64,000 nucleotides of DNA from Penicillus capitatus (lineage: Eukaryota > Chlorophyta), in contig OZ287698.1 in the NCBI GenBank assembly GCA_965649825.1, forward strand, positions 1,302,001-1,366,000, written 5' to 3'. A program made the translations under genes and the position numbers. This document shows, piece after piece, positions 50,769 to 63,300 of the stretch. The notes beneath the pieces were generated by a model. It worked only from the letters and a program-made list of their open reading frames with translations, was not told the origin of the DNA and made no database searches. Each line of letters begins with the position of its first letter. Position 1 is the stretch's first letter.

Positions 50769-50936
50769 TCAGCGATAATATTTCATCTCCTGTCCCGGTT
50801 GTGGACTCAGAAACTGTTTGTTAGCGCAGTTCAGTTTCGCCAATTTGATCTTCTGTCTATCAAACAGAAAGAACACTGTGGCTGCACACGCTGTAGAGCT
50901 GCTATACAACGTGTGCCTCCCGTAGAAGATTGTCAT
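50769..50936 (-). CDS. Possible small gene or last exon, unknown
   Basis: A minus-strand frame reads MTIFYGRHTLYSSSTACAAT, VFFLFDRQKIKLAKLNCANK and ends SPQPGQEMKYYR before a stop at 50769. The frame stays open upstream to 51005 without ATG. It is plausible protein but unassigned. Confidence 0.3.
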   Translation of the reverse strand: MTIFYGRHTLYSSSTACAATVFFLFDRQKIKLAKLNCANKQFLSPQPGQEMKYYR

Positions 50937-51191
50937 TTGCGTCCGTCTTGAGAATCTTCCGCGAGTTTTCTCTGCTCTATAGTGACAGGCGTTATTGTGT
51001 TTCAAATTGCCGTGAACGATACTTTCGTTTTGCAGAGTACTCGATAGACAGCAGATCTGAGCACCGAAACCGCTAGAAGGCAGCGATCGCCGAAGAACGA
51101 ATCTCGAACTCGAACGCGATTAACACTCTCTCCGGACACTGTGGATTCTTTCGCTATCTATCCTGCCAGTGTCACATTTTCTCTCTCAAAG

Positions 51192-51266
51192 CCGGCAGGT
51201 AGATTACAGTACCACGTGCCCGTCGCATCAGCGTCCGGCAGGTAGATTACAGTACCACGTGCCCGT
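51192..51266. repeat. Two direct 32-bp repeats, each with a CACGTG palindrome
   Basis: CCGGCAGGTAGATTACAGTA followed by CCACGTGCCCGT occurs at 51192 and again at 51235, exactly 43 bp apart. Each copy contains CACGTG, the G-box/E-box core bound by bZIP and bHLH factors. The repeats lie about 400 bp upstream of the gene starting at 51662 and may be part of its promoter. No other gene fills 51010-51660. Confidence 0.75.
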
Positions 51267-51661
51267 TGTCACTATCATACGATAAAATGGGGGATAATGA
51301 CGTTGTGAGATTGTCGTAGAGGACAGCTGTTAGCCTCGCTGTCGTACCATCTAGACAGCCGTACCCTTCTGGGTCACATCAACAACTAGATACTTATACG
51401 CGCCCCTGTATGGAACTCTGTCTCGTTTGTAATCCATCTCTGTGTTTGTGGCATCCTACCTCGACGGAGATTATCGGAAAATGGCTTCGATGGTCAACGA
51501 ATTGATGCGACAATTACTGTGAAAAAGACCATGAAACTGTTTGTGCATTTTACTTTTAAGAAACTCTCCTTTTCGAGGTTATTTCATCGCGATTTCCGAC
51601 AGAGATCTGTTTGACTGTAAGATCTTTGCGTTTACGTGCGTTCGTTCGACAAGGCAGTGAC

Positions 51662-52264
51662 ATGGCTTCGGAGCGTCGGTCCATAATGCAGCGCACTTTA
51701 CACGTTTTAGCACTCCTTGTGCTGTCTGTGGTAGGTGGAAAGGAATTGTGGAGCAAGCGCATGCGAAATCCACTGTGGAGCAGAAAATGAAGCCGGATGA
51801 CCTAACCGCCAAGAAATATTCGAGACCTTTCCTCGTAATGAGCTCGCGATCGAGCAATTGCAGGAAGGATTTAACAATGCCAAGGGAGCGGCGCCCATGC
51901 TGCTTTAGAGGCATGCTGCTGTACCTTTCATGTAGTTAGGCGGTTGGCCTTCCGAATACGCTGTTCGATGATTTCTGTTCTTCATGAGTTCGTGATTCCG
52001 CCCGAGGCGACGGAGGGATGTTTGGCTTCCGCCACCGAAAGAGCCATTTACGTTATATCGAAGCTCTACCCTCGGCGCCGCAGTAGGTTTGAGAGTGTTT
52101 GGGCTTTTCGGGCCGCAGGACGCCGCCGAACGTTGCATCATTCTACGTGGCCTAAAAAACCGGCCTCTTGACCACCGAATCACCGAAGCTGCAATGTTCA
52201 CTTATCTCGAATCGAAAGTGAACGGCGAAGTTATCCGAGCAAGAAAGGTGAACGTGAAAAGATG
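51662..52264 (+). CDS. Putative secreted protein of unknown function
   Basis: ATG 51662 encodes a signal-like segment (MQRTLHVLALLVLSVV from the second Met). An intron starting gtaggtggaa follows. Candidate later exons read EIFETFPRNELAIEQLQEGF, ISVLHEFVIPPEATEGCL, then GLRVFGLFGPQDAAERCII and HRITEAAMFTYLESKVNGEV, ending VNVKR with TGA near 52264. The exon joins are not settled and no family is recognised. The last segments look like a folded cytosolic-type domain, so two short genes are also possible. Confidence 0.4.
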
Positions 52265-52530
52265 ACGGACGGAGAGATACTAGAAATGGATGATGGCTAC
52301 AGAGTACGGCGATTTGCGCCGAGTAGTACTCAGCGACATGGATGCTCTCGGAAAGCGCATCGACGAAACATGCAAATGTAAGATCCCGTCAGATGCGAGA
52401 TGCAGCGAAGCGGGTAAGCAGTCGTGCACTCCAGATTATCTCTGGGCAATCGCTCTGGGACAGTGTTGTGACAGGCACCCGCGTTGTACCTCCGTCGTGA
52501 TACCTAGCCGCACAGAATTCGCATTTTGAA

Positions 52531-53703
52531 TCATGCTTCGTTGCACACAGACCATGATGAGAGCTCCGTGGCTTCTGCAATGTCCGGATCGATCTCCATC
52601 GGCGTGAACTATACCCCAAATCTCTCACACTTTATCAGTCAAAAGAGTGAAACAATCATACTTCTGGATGGAAGACATAAGGTATGTCGATGCCAGCGTC
52701 CCCGTCCGGCACAAGATCAACAGTCGAATTCTTCCTTAGTACCATTTCAAAGTTGGTGGGGAAGTCTTTAAAGCACTGAACATGAATCCATAAGTTAGTG
52801 AGAGAAGTGCAAGATGTTAACATACCTTATGCCGTATCATATGAATATCGGCTTTTGAGATCTTGTAGACTTTCCCCACCCTAATTCTCTCATAAAACGC
52901 CGCCGCTACTTCATTGAAGGCTGCACATCGCATTTGCCCTCTCTGGGCGTCCAACAGATAAAATGAAAACAATCTTCCTGCAGAATAAACATCACATCGC
53001 ATCTCTTCTATGATATATGCTTGTACCCTTCCCTCGTTGAGTGTCATAGTTCTTCATCTGCGTCTTGTACGTGTACCTTGCCAGACTCTTCCATTGCACT
53101 GAGCAAATGTTCAGTTAGCACAAAGGTGCGACGCAATCATCGCTAGCCACCGGCCTGGCCGCAGCATAGTTTTCACTACCGGGCAGCATTTGAGTCGTCA
53201 CCGGTCCGCTCGCCGTGGCGTAGAACCTCGGATGTCTGATCATCGATAAGTGTCGGAAGGCACGGCAGGCAAGAAGGACAAGTACCCTACGCAGAAGACA
53301 CTATTGCTGTCAATTTCAACCCGAGTACACACGCATTTTTGTCCTCCGGTGTCAGAAGAGATCCTGTATCCAGTGGCCTCGACCACTGTTCCCTGCAGAG
53401 CAGCAACGCTGCATGTCGACCGCAGCAACGTCCTGGAAGCCGGCGTTTCAACGTATGCCGGGATACTGTAAATGCCATCGCTGACGACTGCAAAAAGCAC
53501 CTCACTGCGACGTTCTCTCTCTCATCTGCTCTACACCTGCACCCGATTCCATCGAAGTCGGACGGTCTCCCAACGGGAACTTCAATCGGAAGCAGAACAA
53601 CCCCAACCCCTCTGGAATGCCCCAGACCCGCTTGCGGCATTTCTAGCAGAAATCGCTCAAGAATGGCAGCACCAAGGATGAAGACGGTGCTAAAATGCAA
53701 CAA
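52531..53703 (-). CDS. RPA1: Shortened replication protein A large subunit-like gene
   Basis: RPA1 binds single-stranded DNA. The 5' exons give the N-terminal OB domain (FAVVSDGIYSIPAYVETPAS then VVEATGYRISSD). DNA-binding domain A follows: WKSLARYTYKTQMKNYDTQR, intron (gtacaagcat...ttctgcag), GRLFSFYLLDAQRGQMRCAA, FNEVAAAFYERIRVGKVYKI. After introns (gtatgttaac...tgttcag; gtatgattgt...gggtatag) the frame reads DFPTNFEMVLRKNSTVDLVP, IDIPYVFHPE, then FTPMEIDPDIAEATELSSW and stops at TGA 52531-52533. The last words match the end of domain B in normal RPA1, so most of domain B and all of zinc-containing domain C are missing. It is either a specialised short paralogue or a decaying copy. The first exon (near 53700) is unresolved. 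Confidence 0.65.
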
Positions 53704-54354
53704 GGGCCATGTTGATGTTCTCCTGAAAGACTAGACTCGGACCTCTCTGATATTTAACCTGAAAAGGGGATGTAAGCGCCACCAGCTTTGTTTTATTGTA
53801 AGGCGTCTTCAGCGCTGTTGGTGTCGACGAGCTTGTCTTTGGACAACTATCATTCCGCAAAATATGTGTTGGCTGGAGGTCCGATGTGACGTACAGTGAG
53901 ATGGTATTGGCCACGAACCTGATTCAAGGTCAGCAGACAGAATGGGCTCCTTCCTGTCAAACGCCATCCCGGCGAAAAACTCTTTGGCATTCACATCCAT
54001 CTAGCAGCACCTTCAACGGATCTCTTGGATCGATGGCGACGTGAAGAAGAAGTCATATCACGTGGCACCGTATGCGTTAAATGACGTTTCATTCAGCGCT
54101 AAACAATCATCCGATCAAAAGTAACTTCACTCATGTTCTCATCAACTCTGCAAAAGGAGGAGAAATAATCATCGAAAGAGTTAGCTCTTCTAACCATTAA
54201 GTCAAAACAAAAACGTTAGAATTTGGTGCCATCGCAGATGAGATTTTCAGGCCAAGATTCTTCCATTCACGCTTCAATGCTTTCTGATTTGAACAAACAT
54301 AACAAAGAAGATAACGGTCATAAAATTGGGAAGAACGCGTGTCTAGTGCAACAG
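53704..54354. other. Intergenic or unresolved 5' region
   Basis: No convincing frame occurs in these 650 bases. It lies between the 3' end of the giant gene and the 5' end of the RPA1-like gene, both on the minus strand, and may include the RPA1-like first exon and promoter. Confidence 0.4.
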
Positions 54355-57300
54355 CTATAGAAAGTTCATGATTATGACATCCGAGCACATGTTGCCAATG
54401 ATTGCTCCGAATTGTTCGGTGACGACTTCAGATGTTGAAGAGGTGCCCTCGGGTGGCACTAGGTCTCTGGATTCCAAACGGTATTTCCCTTCATCGTAGC
54501 ATTCCTTTAATCTCTCAATCATAATATCAGTGTCTTCGGTGATTCTGCTGAAAAGCAAATGGATGTTCTTCTCTCTCAGTTTCTTCATTAAGGTTTCGAC
54601 AGTGAGTCCAAAGGGATCGCCACGTGGAAATCTGTATGTAAGAGTTGTAAAAAAGCAGCAGTCAATGTTTACGAACGATCACCTGTCGCTGATATTGCTC
54701 CCATGGAGATCTGTTCCATGTCCTGGAGCATCGGCGATAAGAATGCAGAATTTCACCTTACTGCTCCATCCTTTTAAGTCTGCTGCAGCGTTTAGGCCTC
54801 CAAGAACGTCTTCGGCCGTGTCCCCTCCTCCGTCCGCTTTCTGCTTTGAGAGAAACTCGCGCAGGTTGTTAGTTCCTCGAGTAAAAGGACAACGACATAT
54901 CTGTTCATCGCCGTCTCCATAATCTCTGTACGCCACCATACCGAAATTGAAAACCAATTCCACAGGGGAATGCTTTTCCTGAATATTCGCGAAGATAGTG
55001 TCACAAATGATCTAGATATCACAAAGAAAAAAAATCAAAGATGGACAATCAAGGTAAGCATCTTACGTGGATCTGTTCGACAGCAGCATTCATCCATGGT
55101 GACATAGATCCAGTGCAATCCATGCAGAAGCAAATATCCACAGTAAACATAGAAGGTCTGTTTCCACGTATTAATCGCGCTTCTCGCTCTTGGCGCATGC
55201 GTGCCAATATAGAAAACACTGCATCGTGCTCCTCAAGAATGTCTCTGACGGATTCGTTGGTGCTTTCTGGGAGAAGGCGAAGATTCAACCAGGTCATAGG
55301 ATCCCCAAGGCTGGCATTCTGCTTCAAAGCTATAGTCTGCATGGCATTCCTCATTCGTTCGATGGCATTTGGTAACAAATGAGGAAAGGCTGCTGCAATC
55401 CACTTGTTGTAGCAGCTCTCGACAAAGGAAACTTCCGGGCCGACGCTGATGGCCAGAACATCTATTCCAGAAGCTTCCAGCTTGGTTAGCGCAGCAGCGA
55501 GTCGTACACCAGAGCTTCCATATCCATCTGTTACGATAAAGATCTTCTTGGGTCCTCTTACGTTACTGGATTCCAATAGTTCTGCCGCGAAGAGCAGTGC
55601 ATCGGCATCCATGGTCGCAGGTTCGTGTATCATCTCTACAGTCTTCATGAGCATGGCCACGCATACATCTTCCCACACCATATCGGGTAGTTTAATAGGA
55701 TAGATCTGTTCGGCAAACAGAATCACAGAAAAGGTTTCAATGTTCATCTGCTGAAGCGCCCCGATCATCAAGAAGAGCGTTTCCAGAGCGCAAGCCTGGT
55801 TGACGCTGTGCTTCATGGAGACAGAGATATCCAGGAGGAGCACGATAGCATACTCGGACTTGCCGCCGCCCTTCTTGTTTGCAAAGATCTTCTTTTCACT
55901 TCCTTGGGTTGCCAGGTGCTTGATGTATCCAGGAATGTGGATTGTTGGCCCATTCACGTCTGCTCTCTTTCTGGTGTAGACGTTCTGTGGAAGATAGCTC
56001 TCCAATGCTTCTATCACACGACTCATCTCCGATCCCAGTCGTTCTGCGGCCTGCATCCAAGCCGTTTCTGCCGTCTTCAGATGCTCTCTCATTGCTGAAT
56101 TGGTCAACATGGTGTCATATTGCCTCTGGAGCGTTTCTGACAATGTTTCAATGTCGACTGGAAACGGCTTCATCTCTTCCTTAATCAGTCTACTCATCTC
56201 TTCTGTGAAGGGTATACAATCTGGACGATAGTCGCATTCAAAGAAGCTTTCCCTTGTGAAATGTCGCGGCAACATAGGCAACATGTTTGTCCCAAAATTT
56301 GAGCAGACGGCATCGAAGTCAACGGCCGAGAAGTCTGTCTCCGAAACGTTGCATACGATTGGGACGGATTTCATTCCATTTTCTGACAAAGCAGAGTTTT
56401 TAATGCTGTTGTGAATGCCACACATCTGCTGTTCCATCAGACTGACAAGAATTTTTGGCAGTGAATCAATGTTCCTCACATGGAGCATTTCGAACTGCGC
56501 ACCCACACTTTTCCACAGTGCTCTTATTGAGCTCATCAAATCCTTCTGCAGATCGTCATGGATGTTGAGAACTGCCAGGCTAAAGTCTTTTTCTCTGCAC
56601 ACAGACAGATAGTCTTCTCTTCGTCGTTCTTGCGTCAAGCCGTCGACGATCATAAGCATCACTCTGTGGCACTGGCCCTTCTCTTCACCGGAGAGGCCTG
56701 AAGGCCACACCTTTTGAGCCACGTTCTTGATAGCTGATGCAGGGAATGTCCCTTCATCGAAAGTGAAAGAGTCGATGATCTGCTGACCGACGTTGATAGT
56801 GAACGGATCTTTCATCAGCTTCTGCATTCTTTGAGAAGTGCTGTCACCAAAGAGTGCCACCGCAAAACAGAACTCCAGTCTGCGAAGCATCTCCATTACC
56901 AGAACAAGGGCTTCTTTCGTTTGGTGCTCTTTCGTGATCATGGATCCTGAGTTATCGACAAGAAGACACCACTCGATAATGTGTCGTTCAGCAGAAGCTT
57001 TATACAGCGCCGTCTGACTTTTTTCCAAGCCGCGCATGATTGTCTTCAGGCATTTAGCAAAAACAGCGTTATCCAGAAGCAATTGATACGTCCAGTTGTC
57101 GTGGCGTGATGGTTCTATATGGACTGGATCTTCTACTTCGTGAGTCTTCGTCGCAGCGCTGATCTCTTGTTTCTGATCACAGAGAGATGAAATACTGCGC
57201 ATCTCTTCTACTTGTCTACGAGTAGCTTCGCGGCTAGACCCTCCGGCTTTTACAAGGATCATGGCCGAATCATTATCCACAGCCCCAGTGAAGAGGTCGG

Positions 57301-60300
57301 GCTGTTCACGGAGGTCTTCGATCTTTTGGATTCTCCCACCAGAAGGGGCAGTTTGGCCTAGCACACCTATGGTGTTCCATGCCATATGCTCTGGGAGCTT
57401 GAATGTCCTTGTCTCTTGGGGATCGTTAGCTATATCATCCATTGATCCTGCTCTACTTCTTGGTGTCCAGATTCGCGCATTTGAGTCGATCTTGATGTCC
57501 ATTGTCGCATCCAACAACACAGGACATCTTCTTGTGCTCCGAGATCCATCCATCACGGCCGTTGACGTCAAGAAACCATAGAAACTGGATCTCTCCGGAA
57601 GTTGATCGGAGCCATCTTGCTCGTCGACTTTGAAACGGGGATTTTGGTGTTTTTGCAATTTTCGAGGGAGACCATAGATGATCGATTTTCCTTGAGTTGA
57701 ATTTGAAAGGTAATCGTTTGTTGGTGGCATATTGAAGTCTATGGTGTATCCGTGGAATGCATCTGCAGCTTCGGCCTCTTCCAGAAGATCTTTAACTTCA
57801 TCTGAGAGCGTCTTCCTGGGAATTGCATTCAAACAATGCACAACTCTGCAGCAGACAAGTTGCACAGTGTCTGGTATTTGAAGGAGGCTAAAATCATCCA
57901 AGTATTTCCGCAAAAATTGAAAAAGAAAGACAATATCGATGCCTCCACAGACAACACGACTTTCAAAGTCCTTTCCTTCCTTCTCCTTCAGACGGCGACA
58001 AAAGCGAATGGCCTCTTCAAATAGAGAACACCACTGCTCGGTTATTTCTTTCAGATAGCTAACTGCAGTCGCGATATCTCTAAATGTAACAGTAATTAGA
58101 TTGCCATTTTCAGTGATACTCTTTATGAAGTCTTGGATCTTGAGCCGTCTAGCGATATGTTCAATTGTGGACTCCACGGTCTCGAGACTCTGAAAAAAAG
58201 TCGGAGGCAAACTGATAGATTGCTCTACTACATCGTCCGAGTCTGTTTGATCTGATCCACTTTCCACAGTAGAATCTCGTGAGGCATTTTCTGACAAAAA
58301 ATTGAGTTGACTGCCTGGGATACTGAGTGATGACAAAAACCACTTCTTATTACTGCCATCTTTCGAAACAACAGTATTGATTTCTTGGGGCATGACCTCA
58401 TCCGGTTGCACTTCAAACGCGTTTTCTGTCTCAATGTCGTCATCTTCATCGCTAACTTCTACTCGATACGGTATAGGTGAGAAGCGGGCTTCCTCACATT
58501 CGAATTTCACAGGTCGAGCTTCGTGGAGAGCGTTTTTCTCTTTCCAGAGTTCTTCTCTAATGAATCGATGCAATGAAAGAAGAAGTGTCATCTTACCGAA
58601 GACACGCGCTTCATTGGACAACTGATCAGGAATGGAACAAGTACAGAAGCTGAAAAAGATCTCTTTCAGGACGTCGCTTTTCTTCTCGTACTGGCTCCAG
58701 TTTCCAAAAGATGCGATTTGATCAATAAATGACTTTATTTCGAGAAGTCCAGAGAGTGTCATTCTTCTATCTTTTTCTATGTGACAGACGGATTTTTTGC
58801 CTTTTGCGATCTTCAACAGACAGATGAGTGTATCAAAAGCTTCTTTATCGTATATCTTGTAGATCTCTTGTTCAGTTTCTTCGTCGATGACCACGGCGTC
58901 ATTCATGACTTGCTTCAGCGCGTGGACGAGTAAAGAATGATGCTTCTCAGGTAAGACTGCCTCTATAATCTCCCTTTTGAAGTTCTTATCGCCTCGGATT
59001 TCTTCCACAAGATCCAGAACCTTGTAAAGCCTGTCCGCGTTTGAGGTTTCCTTGGCAAGAATCTTGCAGAGAGAAAGGACGCCGTCCCATGAGAAGTTTG
59101 CTGCCACCCCTTTCAACCCATTGATCACTTCAGGTTTCACAATAACCACATCCTTTAGAGATGCGACAAACTGAAGGACTCTCGAGGCTAATTCGAATGG
59201 ATTAGTGGAGCTCGAAAGATTCTCAGGACTGAGAGCATTCAGAGCCTGCTCGAGAGATCCTGCCTTCTTGTCCAAAAGCGCTTTCTGTTCTCCATCGCTG
59301 CTTTTCAGATCGAACCACGCAAGAACAAGGTTCTTGAGTGGATGTACAAGCGCATGACTTCCTTCGAGGACGAGGTTCGTAATCGTTGACAAGATATCAT
59401 TGACGGCTTGCCGACGAGAAGGATTTCCCATTTCACTTAGTCTTCTAGGGATCCGTATATCTGGGTAACGTGCATTGTTCATGATCCTCAAGACATTGTC
59501 TTTGAGTGATGCTAGGCTCTCATTTGAAATGCCAATGTCATCCAATTGCCCAAAGAATGATTGGATAACGATGTGTTGGATGTGTCGCCTTCTCTGCTGT
59601 ACGGATCTATAATCAGTCGAGTGGAGCAGCGATAGTGGATTCACGAGGTCTTCAAGATTCTCCCTCCGCAGGATCTCCCGTGTGATTTTCGTTGAATCCG
59701 TGGGAGTGTTCACCACACCAACAGGATTGTCAGAATCCTGCTTCCTGGACAGCAGCGTATTTATCAGGTGATGTACAATTGCATTCACAGATCCGTTGCT
59801 TCCACTTCGTGCCAATGCGCAAAATGCATCAAAGACACCTCCTGCAGTCTTGGAACATAAGCCTTCTATCACTCCTTGCGTCTCGGCGTTCACCAGGAAA
59901 TGTCTGAGGACATCAAGATCGATTTCTTCTACACTCCATGTCTTCAATGTCATCAAATTCAGAATGACTTCTGGCATGGCGATACGGCGTAGTTTAGTTA
60001 AGCTCTTTTCAATTTTTTGACCAAAAAGTTCGCACTCTCGAACCCCGTCTCCACACTTCACCAGATTTTCGAGCACATCAAGAAACTCAACACGTTCGTT
60101 CAGGTTACGCACGAGTATCTTTTTCAATCGCTGGACGCAATTCGCAATAGTCTGTCCTCCTTCTTGGCTGCCTTCCCACATCTCTCTGCAGAATTTATCG
60201 AACAGAGCTGCCGTCGATACTTCTGATATGCTATCACTGAGGCATGCAACTGCGGCATTCCATTGCTGGTCTTCTTGGCAGTCTGCTCGCAGCATGTACA

Positions 60301-63300
60301 GAGCCACGCTTATTCTTTGATGGAGAGGTGAAAGATCATCAAGGAAGATGGAAGGCAGACATGTCTCTCCCAAACTTTGTTGACTGCCACTCCCAAAATG
60401 TTCGCGAACACTCTCAAAGTATTCTTTGATTTTCTGATAAGTGACTGGGGTCTCGTCCGATTCTCGAATCGAGCCTTCTGCGTACTGAGCACATGTTTCT
60501 GGGGCTTTTTCAGGACTGCTGAGAAGAACATCTGTTGCTTTTTCTTCAGACAATGTCCATTCAGATCTTAGCACTTGCATCTCACTGAGTATCAGAAGAG
60601 AGAGCGCCTGGAAGGTGGATGTATGATTCTGGAATGCTAGGAGAAGACGGAGATCTGGCAGACAATCATCAGAATTCCCCCAGAGAGGACTGCTTGCTTC
60701 ACTGGATTTTGAACATAGTCGCATCATCTGATGTGCAGCAGAAGAAGCAGATCCCACGTATGTCAAGATAACAACATTGTGTCTCAGCGGAAGGCACAGT
60801 GACAGGTCATCTTCGATCAGGTAATCATCTTCAGACTGAATTTGCAATGTCTCTACGATCCACCCCGAAGCCTCCCCTGCCTTCAATTCGATTTGAGTAA
60901 CCACACAGTTGTGTTTTGGCTGATACTCTAGTGGCATATCATCCGAGCCAAAGTTCCATGGTCCCCTTGTGTCAGACCCTGTCTGCCTGATTGCCATTTT
61001 TGACTTTAGTGTCAGAAACTGAATCTGGGACATCTCGACTGGACGAGTCTTTATCAGAACATGTTTCTTGGTTATAATCTTCAGCTCTTTTGTCTTCTGG
61101 CCGTTGACATTGACAGGGGCGAAGAAGAAATTGCGAGGACATAACTTCAGCTCATTAAAACCAGGCATCTTCAAATGCACTGTGAACTTGAGTTTCTTCT
61201 GGTTCTCGGTGGTGAAAACAACTGTGGATTCCCTTACTCGAAGAGTCCTCACTTCCCAATACATTTTGATTCTCGTGCGGCTGCAGGGATTCAGGACATA
61301 GTGTGGCTGATCGAAGGTGAAATGTTCACTGCTGGGTGGATAAATCTCTACACGGACGTTGGCCGTGTTGTTAATAATGTTTGCTGCCTCCAGTGTGACT
61401 GATCTGCATCCCTTCTCAATGGCCTGCAAATGTAATCGCTCCATTTCGAAGTCGACATCCATCTCCAGGAACTGTGGCTTTGGTTCCATCCACTTTCCTT
61501 CAACTATCAGTTTCTTTTTGATGCATCCTTCGATTTGGATATTGAGTCCCTGCTGCAGTGAACCGACTCCTTGGTTTCTCATTGAGAGTAAGATGTCAGA
61601 GGATGTCTCGTGAACACCAACAGTGCCGGAAACCCCAATGACCTTCAGCACCGACGATGACGGAGTAAGACGGTAGACAACAGGAACTGTCCCTATATTT
61701 CGAATACGAATGGCTGCCTGTGTTTTCTTTCCTGATGTAATCACTGGTAAGCGAAATATTTTCCTTCTAATTAAGAGCCCTGTGTCTGTCACCAACTCAT
61801 ATTGTGGCTGTGTGACTTGAGCAATGATCGGAATGTGTTTCATGTTGCCAAGGATTCCAATGATCATTTCAGTGTCAACCTTCTCATCCATGTTACCAGG
61901 ACTCATCGTCACTGTCAGAGATTGAGAACTGCGTGCATCCAAGTGGAAGGATTGTGGAGAGATCGTGAACTGAGTTCGTGTCTGGCTGAACTGCACTTGA
62001 CCCTTGACCAAGAGAGGAAAATCAGTCACATTATCGATCTTCAAGGTCTGTTCAATGTCCTGATTGTTGGGGACAACCGTGCCAAAATCAATGGCATCTG
62101 TACTCAGTTGTACGGCCAGCCGCTGGACTTCGACGATCATCTTAAATCTGGCATCCAGTCTTTTGTCGTCGGATGTTATCTTCCACATCTCTGCAATCTT
62201 GCCCGTGGCATTCAAATCTATCTTGAATATGAAGTGCCAACGGGTCTTTCTAGAAAGTACAACAGTCGCTGGCCCGGTCTTGTGAAACAACTGGGAAGAC
62301 GGATCAATCGCTGAGAGATGAACACGGACAGATTCATTGGTCCGATTCTCCACTTCGACATCATGGACGTGAGAGCTCGGAGCTGATACTGGGGCATCGT
62401 TCTGATGAAGGACAATGCCGAAATCCACTGTGCAATCTAAACTGCTCAGTGATAACGTTCCGTCTTCCTCACAGATCATAATCTTCGAAGTGTGGCGAAG
62501 CTTTGTGCCGTGAAGAATGTTCATCGCATTCTTCCTCAGTCTTTGGGTGACCTTCATTTTCTCGTCAAGCCGCTGCACAAGTCTTATGCAATCTGTTCGA
62601 GCCCTCCCAATGGACAGTGCCACTTCCAACTGCGACTCCCAGTGCAGCAGCGTATCCTGGTCAAATGGAGAGAAGGATTTCTCAAGGGAACTTTTCCATT
62701 CTTGGCAATGATTCTCATCAATCTTCAGTTCTTTTTCTGATGTAAGACAAACAGCGTGTTGACATATCTCAGCAGCGTAGAGCTCAAACAAGGTGAGCTT
62801 GGCTTCCTTTCCAATGCACTGGAGTTCATTGATGTCGAGCTTCAGCTGTTCCAGTACAGACTGCATCGTAGTCGTCCATACAGACTCCATCTCCCTCGGT
62901 GAAACATCGGCCAGAGACGGTACTTCTTCGACAAGTTTCATCGGAATATCAGAATCCACCTCTGGTGGAGATTTGAAGATGAGTGACAGTATCTCGATTC
63001 CAACGTTCACGGCATCCATGTGTTGTGTTTGAGCTTCTGTCACGTTAAGACTGTTCAGGATCTGGTCCAATGCGTGTGAAATACTTTCCGCAAATCTTTT
63101 TCCCTTTATCACGGCTTTCACATGCCATGCATTGTTTATATACATCTGATCACTCTCACTGAATACAGACGTTTCATTTGTTTCTTCTGCACACCGCTGA
63201 AATTTTCTTTCGATTTCCAGGCAATTCGCGAACTGTTTGTAGAGGTCATCGTATTCGTGGTAGTGATTCCAGAGCCCCCCGAGGAAGTGACTATAGACTT

